This document shows positions 6,409-10,115 of a DNA stretch of 10,115 nt, piece after piece (position 1 is the stretch's first letter; each line of letters opens with the position of its first letter). The notes beneath the pieces are model-generated. The model saw nothing but the letters and a program-made list of their open reading frames with translations, was not told the origin of the DNA and did no database searches. The stretch is from positions 1-10,115 of the forward strand of contig SFHJ01000043.1 in assembly GCA_004555655.1 (NCBI GenBank), given 5' to 3'. A program made the translations under genes and the position numbers. This DNA comes from Clostridiales bacterium. GTDB lineage: Bacteria > Bacillota > Clostridia > Oscillospirales > Oscillospiraceae.

Positions 6409-6441
6409 TATATTTTTTAAAATTCGCTATGGGGTGAATAC

Positions 6442-6684
6442 ATGTCTGTCAAGGATGCTGTGGCGCAAAGAGTACGGACTCTATGCAAGGAGCGAGGGAT
6501 CAGAACGAATGAGCTGGCAAGTATTTCCGGCATGACGCCGTCTACGGTGTACAGCCTGCTCGACGAAAGCAGGCGGGACGTCTCGATCATCACGATCAAA
6601 AAGATATGTGACGGATTGGAAATGACGTTGGGCTCGTTTTTCTCTACACCCGAATTTGACGCATTGGAGCAGGAAATTGTCTGA
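6442..6684 (+). CDS. Small XRE-family HTH transcriptional regulator
   Basis: This 80-residue protein is almost entirely one helix-turn-helix domain of the Cro/C1 (XRE) type. Helix one is V-A-Q-R-V-R-T-L-C-K-E-R (8-19), the turn-helix pair is T-N-E-L-A-S-I-S-G-M-T-P-S-T-V-Y-S-L-L (about 22-40), and the conserved end is V-S-I-I-T-I-K-K-I-C-D-G-L-E-M-T-L-G-S-F-F (about 47-67). A short acidic tail follows, with no ligand domain or dimerisation extension. The start at 6442 has GGGGTGA just upstream. The gene diverges from the zinc-ribbon operon across an operator-like palindrome, so autoregulation and control of that operon are likely. No good separate promoter was found for it. Confidence 0.9.
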   Translation: MSVKDAVAQRVRTLCKERGIRTNELASISGMTPSTVYSLLDESRRDVSIITIKKICDGLEMTLGSFFSTPEFDALEQEIV

Positions 6685-6692
6685 AATCAGGA

Positions 6693-6724
6693 AAAGGGAG
6701 AAGCGTATGCGCGCTTCTCCCTTT
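6693..6724. terminator. Bidirectional intrinsic terminator
   Basis: AAAGGGAGAAGCG (6693-6705) pairs perfectly with CGCTTCTCCCTTT (6712-6724), with A-rich and T-rich flanks on both sides. It lies 8 bases after the XRE stop and 8 bases beyond the stop of the leftward GTPase gene, so it should end both convergent transcripts. Confidence 0.85.
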
Positions 6725-6732
6725 CTATGTCT

Positions 6733-7680
6733 TTAGAAGGTTGCGACCTCAGGGTCGGCGGCATCTGCCGGTGTAACGGACTTGGCCGTGAGAATCGGCC
6801 CCACGCCCTTGTAGAGCGAATGGTATTTGACCTCGACCGTGGCCTCGACCGTGACCCAGCTCCTGGCCTTCAGGCCGTTGCTGCCCACAAACTTACACGG
6901 CAGGCCCATGAATGTGATATCGGCCTCGCAGCAGGTCATCACGAACCGGCCCGGCGCGAACATGCCCTCGCGTTCACGGCGAAGCCGCGCGACCTGTCCC
7001 TTGAAGCGGACGGTCTTGCCCGCGTACTTCTTCGGCTCTTCCGTGATGTCGCGGTAGAAAAGCGCATAGTCCTCGTCGGCAATCTCGATCACAGGCGCGC
7101 TAATATCGAACGGCAGCGGGTCTTCGATCTCGTCAAACTGCGTTGTTCCGTCCGTGTAGTCGTAGATGATGTCGATCTTGCGGTTGACGGCTCTTGCAAT
7201 CTTGTGGTACGGCATGATGTCCGTGCCCACCGGAACGCGGTTGAAGATGACCAGCTCCGCACCCGCCAGCTTGTCCACGACCAGCTGGCGCATGTTGGCG
7301 TTGTAGCTGAAAAACGTCGTGCTGTCGGCGAACATGACCTCCTGTGCGATTTTCCAGTGCTCAGGCGTTTTGAGGTAGAAATCTGCCGCCTGGTGCATGC
7401 CGTTGAGCTCGACCACCACGCGCTCGGCACGGTATTTTTTGCGCAGGCTCTCAAGCATGTCCTCGCTCAGGCCGTCATAGTCCAGCGTCTCGATGAACAC
7501 ATCCTTGCAGGGGTATGTCGAGGGGTCGTATTCCTCCTCGCCCTCTTCAAAAACGAGCAGCAGCGTCCGCTCGCCGGAGTTGAAGCGCGAATCTTCCAAC
7601 GTCTCCTGAATGAACTTCGTCTTGCCGGACTCCAGAAAACCGGTAAAGACGTACATGGGAATGGGTGTGGGATTGGACAT
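6733..7680 (-). CDS. G3E-type GTPase fused to a YcgQ/DUF1980-like domain
   Basis: This 315-residue protein has a G3E/CobW-like N-terminal domain. The P-loop is G14-F-L-E-S-G-K-T21, and E91-L-N-G94 stands where CobW proteins have E-P-S-G. The usual CxCC metal motif is absent, and the guanine-recognition N-K-x-D is replaced by N147-R-V-P, so its nucleotide specificity is uncertain. From about residue 196, a C-terminal domain resembles the tail of YcgQ/DUF1980 (TIGR03943) proteins, with D-I-T-E-E-P-K-K-Y-x-G-K, R245-F-V-M-T-C250-C251-x-A-D and a final basic strand; the adjacent cysteines could bind metal. The ATG at 7680 has GAGGTG five bases upstream, overlapping the stop of the CobW gene (10-base gap), so the two are co-expressed. 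A role as metal-transfer partner is inference. Confidence 0.85.
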   Translation of the reverse strand: MSNPTPIPMYVFTGFLESGKTKFIQETLEDSRFNSGERTLLLVFEEGEEEYDPSTYPCKDVFIETLDYDGLSEDMLESLRKKYRAERVVVELNGMHQAADFYLKTPEHWKIAQEVMFADSTTFFSYNANMRQLVVDKLAGAELVIFNRVPVGTDIMPYHKIARAVNRKIDIIYDYTDGTTQFDEIEDPLPFDISAPVIEIADEDYALFYRDITEEPKKYAGKTVRFKGQVARLRREREGMFAPGRFVMTCCEADITFMGLPCKFVGSNGLKARSWVTVEATVEVKYHSLYKGVGPILTAKSVTPADAADPEVATF

Positions 7681-7690
7681 GGTGGCCACC

Positions 7691-8848
7691 TCAGTGCTCC
7701 ACGCCGAACAGCGCGGCAATGGCCGGCTCATTGAGTTTCGAGCCGATCACGCACACGCGGCCCGTGACCATCGCGCAGCCGTCACGGATATCGCTCTCGC
7801 CGGGGACGTAGTCAAAGTGAATCCAGCGCCCGGCTTCGCTGTTTGCAACGTAGCCCTTGGCGCGCAGAACGATGCCGTAGGTCTGCTCGTCGGCGAGCTT
7901 ACCCAAAATGTCCGCGATCTGCGCTTCGGTGAACTTCTTGTGCGTCTGCTCACCCCAGCTGACGAACACCTCGTCGGCATCGTGGCCGTGGTGATGATGG
8001 TGATGATGCTCGTGTTCGTCCTCGCCCTCATCGTGATGATGGTGGCAGCAGCAGTCGGGATCGTCGCACGCACCGTCCTCGTCGTGGTGATGATGGTGGT
8101 GATGGTGCTCGTGCTCGTGCCCATCCTCATCATCATCGTCATGGTGATGGTGGCAGCAGCAGTCGGGATCGTCGCACGCACCGTCCTCGTCGTGATGGTG
8201 ATGATGATGCTCGTGCGCTTCTTTCTCCATCGCTGCCAGCTCGTCGGCGATGGACGTGCGCTGCTCCATGGCCTGCATGAGCTGCTCGCCCGTGAGCTGC
8301 TCCCAGGGCGTGGTGACAAGCGTTGCGGCGGCATTGTGCTCGCGGATCATGGCCACGCACTGATCGAGCTTGGCCTCGTTCATGCCGCCCGTGCGGCTGA
8401 GGACGATGGTGTTGGCCGTCTCGATCTGGTTGTTGTAAAACTCGCCGAAGTTCTTCATATACATCTTGCACTTCGTTGCGTCGGCAACGGTGACGAAGTT
8501 GCCCAGCTCTACGCCCTCGCGCGTGACCTTCTGCACGGCGGCGATGACGTCGGAGAGCTTGCCCACGCCGGACGGCTCAATGAGAATGCGGTCGGGCGCG
8601 TAGTCGGCGATGACCTTCTCCAGCGCACGGCCGAAGTCACCCACCAGCGAGCAGCAGATGCAGCCGGAATTCATCTCGGTGATCTGGATGCCGGCCTCCT
8701 GCAGAAAGCCGCCGTCGATGCCGATCTCGCCGAACTCATTCTCAATGAGTACCAGCTTTTCGCCCGCATAGGCCTCTTTGATCATCTTTTTGATGAGCGT
8801 GGTCTTGCCCGCGCCGAGGAAGCCCGAGTAGATATCAATTTTTGTCAT
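7691..8848 (-). CDS. CobW/COG0523 metallochaperone GTPase with His/Cys-rich loop
   Basis: This 385-residue protein has a G3E GTPase domain: P-loop G9-F-L-G-A-G-K-T16, E36-N-E-F-G, the metal motif G62-C63-I-C-C66, and E91-P-S-G94. N-K-x-D is replaced by S151-R-T-G. Residues 212-289 form a metal-binding insertion with 34 His and 8 Cys, built from two copies of a 36-residue unit (D-E-D-G-A-C-D-D-P-D-C-C-C-H4). A CobW_C domain (about 292-385) follows. COG0523 proteins use GTP hydrolysis to deliver zinc, cobalt, nickel or iron to client proteins; the metal here is unknown. The start at 8848 has AAGGTG six bases upstream; the longer frame reaching back through the tRNA-Ser gene is not coding. It is the first gene of a two-GTPase operon driven by the promoter at 8885-8913. 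Confidence 0.94.
   Translation of the reverse strand: MTKIDIYSGFLGAGKTTLIKKMIKEAYAGEKLVLIENEFGEIGIDGGFLQEAGIQITEMNSGCICCSLVGDFGRALEKVIADYAPDRILIEPSGVGKLSDVIAAVQKVTREGVELGNFVTVADATKCKMYMKNFGEFYNNQIETANTIVLSRTGGMNEAKLDQCVAMIREHNAAATLVTTPWEQLTGEQLMQAMEQRTSIADELAAMEKEAHEHHHHHHDEDGACDDPDCCCHHHHDDDDEDGHEHEHHHHHHHHDEDGACDDPDCCCHHHHDEGEDEHEHHHHHHHGHDADEVFVSWGEQTHKKFTEAQIADILGKLADEQTYGIVLRAKGYVANSEAGRWIHFDYVPGESDIRDGCAMVTGRVCVIGSKLNEPAIAALFGVEH
8037..8194. repeat. Direct repeat inside the CobW gene (50-bp identical core, 108-bp period)
   Basis: Bases 8037-8086 recur identically at 8145-8194, an offset of 108 bases or exactly 36 codons. The identical cores encode the Cys cluster and flanking residues, while the poly-His stretches between them differ in length and codon use. 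This indicates a fairly recent in-frame tandem duplication, probably by slippage or unequal recombination. Confidence 0.9.
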
Positions 8849-8884
8849 AAAAAACACCTTCTGTAGTTTTTCAAAATTAGCTAT

Positions 8885-8913
8885 AGTATAGCACGCATTT
8901 TTCACGGTATCAA
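8885..8913 (-). promoter_or_regulatory. Promoter of the two-GTPase operon
   Basis: On the minus strand, TTGATA (8913-8908), a 17-base spacer and TATACT (8890-8885) match consensus 5/6 each. The -10 lies in a near-palindrome, GCTATA-G-TATAGC (8880-8892), that could be a regulator site. The leader to the ATG is about 30 bases, too short for a riboswitch. Confidence 0.82.
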
Positions 8914-8954
8914 GCGACTTGGGCGGAAATCTTCGCGCGAAACGCGAAAATGCA

Positions 8955-8983
8955 TTGACAAAGCCGGTTTGATATGCTAATAT
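8955..8983 (+). promoter_or_regulatory. Promoter of the serine tRNA pair
   Basis: A perfect TTGACA (8955-8960), a 17-base spacer and TAATAT (8978-8983, 4/6) precede tRNA-Ser(UGA) by 27 bases. A short dyad GCTAA/TTAGC (8976-8990) surrounds the -10. It is divergent from the GTPase promoter within the same 162-base gap. Confidence 0.72.
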
Positions 8984-9010
8984 TGTTAGCGTCTTTTGAG
9001 AACATGATTC

Positions 9011-9099
9011 GGAGAGATGTCCGAGCGGTTTAAGGAGCTGGTCTTGAAAACCAGTGACACAGCGATGTGCCGTGGGTTCGAATCCCACTCTCTCCGCCA
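9011..9099 (+). tRNA. tRNA-Ser (anticodon TGA)
   Basis: This 89-base cloverleaf has acceptor GGAGAGA/TCTCTCC, anticodon stem CTGGT/ACCAG around CTTGAAA (TGA), a long variable arm (GTGACACAGCGATGTGCC region) typical of class II serine tRNAs, T-arm GTTCGAA, discriminator G and encoded CCA. It reads UCN codons. It is first in a two-tRNA rightward unit. Confidence 0.97.
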
Positions 9100-9124
9100 T
9101 TTTCTCCACTGTTGCATTCGACCT

Positions 9125-9216
9125 GCGGAAGTACCCAAGAGGCCGAAGGGGCTCCCCTGCTAAGGGAGTAGTCGTCTAAAAAGCGAGCGAGAGTTCGAAT
9201 CTCTCCTTCCGCGCCA
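9125..9216 (+). tRNA. tRNA-Ser (anticodon GCT)
   Basis: This 92-base cloverleaf has acceptor GCGGAAG/CTTCCGC, anticodon stem CTCCC/GGGAG around CTGCTAA (GCT), a long variable arm, T-arm GTTCGAA, discriminator G and encoded CCA. It reads AGC/AGU codons. It lies 25 bases after tRNA-Ser(UGA) and its CCA end runs directly into the terminator, so the two serine tRNAs share one transcript. Confidence 0.96.
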
Positions 9217-9254
9217 GGATTCCGGACGCATTGCGTTCGGAATCCTTCTTTTTT
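9217..9254 (+). terminator. Intrinsic terminator of the serine tRNA operon
   Basis: GGATTCCGGACGC (9217-9229) pairs with GCGTTCGGAATCC (9233-9245) over 13 bp with one G-U pair and an ATT loop, followed by TTCTTTTTT. It begins the base after the tRNA CCA. From here to 9359 there is no gene or other clear structure. Confidence 0.92.
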
Positions 9255-9359
9255 ATTCTCAGCTTATTTGCGCATAACGCTTGACAGTACCCTATCGCCT
9301 GCAGTATCCCGGGAGCTGCGCGCCGGCCGAAGCAGAGCATTCCCGGCCTGCTGCACCGT

Positions 9360-9395
9360 AAGAGGGCCGGTTTCCATCCGGAAACCGGCCCTCTT
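9360..9395 (-). terminator. Terminator of the holin/XhlA pair
   Basis: A perfect 16-bp stem (AAGAGGGCCGGTTTCC against its complement, loop ATCC at 9376-9379) abuts the TGA stop of the leftward holin-like gene. The T-tail on the minus strand is weak (CTCTTACGG), but the stem is very strong. Confidence 0.78.
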
Positions 9396-9581
9396 TCATG
9401 CCTTATTCGCCGCGTCGATTTTGGCCTCCGCGAAGATATAGCTGACGACGCTGGCAAGCGCCGTGACCGCGCCCGCCACCTGCGTAACGGCCTGCTCATC
9501 GACGCCAAAGATCATGGCAAGTCCGCTCGCCACGCCCAGAAGCGCCGTCAGAAACTTGCGGCTTGAAAGTTTTTGCAGCAT
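9396..9581 (-). CDS. Phage-type holin-like small membrane protein
   Basis: This 61-residue protein has a short basic N-terminus (M-L-Q-K-L-S-S-R-K-F), a first hydrophobic helix (about 11-26), the turn G-V-D-E-Q-A, and a second helix (about 31-50) ending in A-E-A-K-I-D-A-A-N-K-A. This matches small two-helix holins of Clostridia phages and prophages, which make the membrane lesion that releases endolysin. The start at 9581 has GGGGAGA four bases upstream. It follows the XhlA-like gene after 15 bases. No endolysin lies downstream, where a terminator immediately follows. It could be a phage remnant or a domesticated gene; holin assignment is by pattern only. Confidence 0.8.
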   Translation of the reverse strand: MLQKLSSRKFLTALLGVASGLAMIFGVDEQAVTQVAGAVTALASVVSYIFAEAKIDAANKA

Positions 9582-9596
9582 ATTCTCTCCCCTTTC

Positions 9597-9896
9597 CTAT
9601 CCGATTCCCGCCCTGAGCAGCAGAAAGCTCACGAGCGCGCCGGCCAGCGCTGCCAGCACCTTTTCCACGACCGCGTCCCACCGTTTGCCGGGCTTTTGGG
9701 CAAGGGTCTTCACGTCCTTTTTGATTTCCTTGAGATCCTCGTCCATGCTGGCCTGCTTCTGCTCGACCGTGGCCATGGCCGTCACCAGCTTGTCAAGGTC
9801 GTCCTGCCGGCGCTCCAGCTCACGGATGCGGCCCTCGTGGCGCCTGATCTGGCCGTCGTGCTGCGTCAGAAGGATGGTTTTTTCCTCCTCCGTCAT
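9597..9896 (-). CDS. XhlA-like phage lysis accessory protein
   Basis: This 99-residue protein is a long charged coiled coil (about 5-70, with heptad-like L/I/V spacing: I-R-E-L-E-R-R-Q-D-D-L-D-K-L-V-T-A-M). A basic segment K-P-G-K-R-W-D follows, and then one C-terminal membrane helix (about 79-97). That is the layout of haemolysin XhlA proteins, which accompany holins in Gram-positive prophage lysis cassettes such as PBSX. The ATG at 9896 is chosen because AAAGGAGG precedes it, though the spacing of about 12 bases is long; the longer frame begins upstream of that site with TTG. It is first of the leftward pair. Only the last 200 bases of the window lie before it, and no phage gene is visible there. 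Confidence 0.82.
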   Translation of the reverse strand: MTEEEKTILLTQHDGQIRRHEGRIRELERRQDDLDKLVTAMATVEQKQASMDEDLKEIKKDVKTLAQKPGKRWDAVVEKVLAALAGALVSFLLLRAGIG

Positions 9897-9962
9897 GCGT
9901 AAATCCCGCCTCCTTTCACCATTTGTTGCCAAGGGGAAAGAAGTTGCACGGACGCATACAAC

Positions 9963-9988
9963 AACGCCCCGCTAAAACGCGAGGTGTT
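9963..9988. other. Hairpin upstream of the XhlA-like gene
   Basis: AACGCCCCGC and GCGAGGTGTT form a 10-bp stem with one mismatch around TAAAAC; on the minus strand the pairing is better because of a U-G pair. It lies about 70 bases upstream of the XhlA start and could be a leader structure or terminator of an earlier leftward gene. Bases 9897-10115 otherwise hold no gene. Confidence 0.45.
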
Positions 9989-10000
9989 CATAAGACAGTT

Positions 10001-10044
10001 AACAGCCACAGTAGTATGCACTGCTGTGGCTGTTCTTGTCTTTT
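10001..10044 (+). terminator. Terminator-like hairpin near the right edge
   Basis: AACAGCCACAG and CTGTGGCTGTT pair perfectly, extended inward by TAG/CTG with one G-U, loop TATGCA. On the plus strand it is followed by CTTGTCTTTT. No rightward gene is seen just before it, so its client is unclear. It may instead belong to a phage-derived leader of the leftward lysis pair. Confidence 0.5.
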
Positions 10045-10115
10045 GTCCTGCTATGTGATAATACGGGACTGAACAGGCTTAAAAATCGGACAATATGAAG
10101 TGACTCCTACCTTGT

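Noticed and set aside
6727..7734. Rightward open frame of 335 codons opposite the second GTPase
   Set aside because: It overlaps the whole GTPase gene, runs through the terminator edge, has no recognisable motif, and its arginine/histidine-rich composition is typical of an antisense shadow in GC-rich DNA.
7610..8866. Long rightward open frame (418 codons) with hydrophobic Val/Met-rich stretches
   Set aside because: It is the complement of the His/Asp-rich CobW gene: His codons read backwards give Val and Met. It has no ribosome binding site, and the minus-strand protein has clear family motifs.
8849..9010. Possible cobalamin or metal riboswitch ahead of the CobW gene
   Set aside because: The predicted transcript leader is only about 30 bases, with no conserved B12-box-like or multi-stem structure seen.
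9255..9359. Possible remnant gene between the tRNA-Ser terminator and the holin terminator
   Set aside because: No frame with a start site or motif was found. There is a TTGACA at about 9282 but no good -10 after it.

Overview
The window looks like chromosomal DNA of a GC-rich, low-complexity-intergenic Firmicute of the class Clostridia, most likely an Oscillospiraceae-type gut anaerobe. The grounds are strong AGGAGG-type ribosome binding sites, canonical TTGACA/TATAAT promoters, tRNAs with encoded CCA, and Gram-positive families (YlmH, the DUF896 protein family, COG2509 flavoprotein, XhlA/holin pair). The genus is an inference, not something the sequence proves.

Layout. Positions 1-434 hold a leftward tRNA operon (Val-Asp-Phe-Gly, continuing off the left edge) with a textbook promoter. 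Positions 509-1330 hold a leftward lipoprotein and a rightward DUF1294 membrane protein, divergent and only 30 bases apart. Positions 1352-2347 hold a leftward two-gene unit, ylmH (S4-domain RNA-binding, ribosome rescue) then a small DUF896 protein. Positions 2429-5297 hold a rightward promoter and two translationally coupled flavoprotein genes (HI0933/BaiN-like, then COG2509). Positions 5298-5591 carry no gene but a dense set of perfect inverted repeats. Positions 5592-6684 hold a leftward pair of zinc-ribbon proteins and a divergent small XRE regulator, separated by a 26-bp perfect palindrome that covers the -35 of the leftward promoter. A two-way terminator follows.

Positions 6733-8913 hold a leftward operon of two G3E-type GTPases. 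The first gene is a CobW/COG0523 metallochaperone with a CxCC motif and an unusually large His/Cys-rich loop built from a duplicated 36-residue unit. The second is a GTPase-like protein that lacks CxCC and is fused to a YcgQ/DUF1980-like C-terminal domain. Divergent from it, positions 8955-9254 are a rightward promoter, tRNA-Ser(UGA), tRNA-Ser(GCU) and a terminator. Positions 9360-9896 hold a leftward phage-type lysis accessory pair (XhlA-like, then holin-like) with no endolysin in view. The last ~220 bases have only hairpins.

The most noteworthy items are the metal-GTPase operon, the XRE/zinc-ribbon locus with its operator-like palindrome, the palindrome-dense module after the flavoproteins, and the isolated holin/XhlA pair beside the serine tRNAs. 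No CRISPR array, insertion sequence, riboswitch or rRNA was seen.
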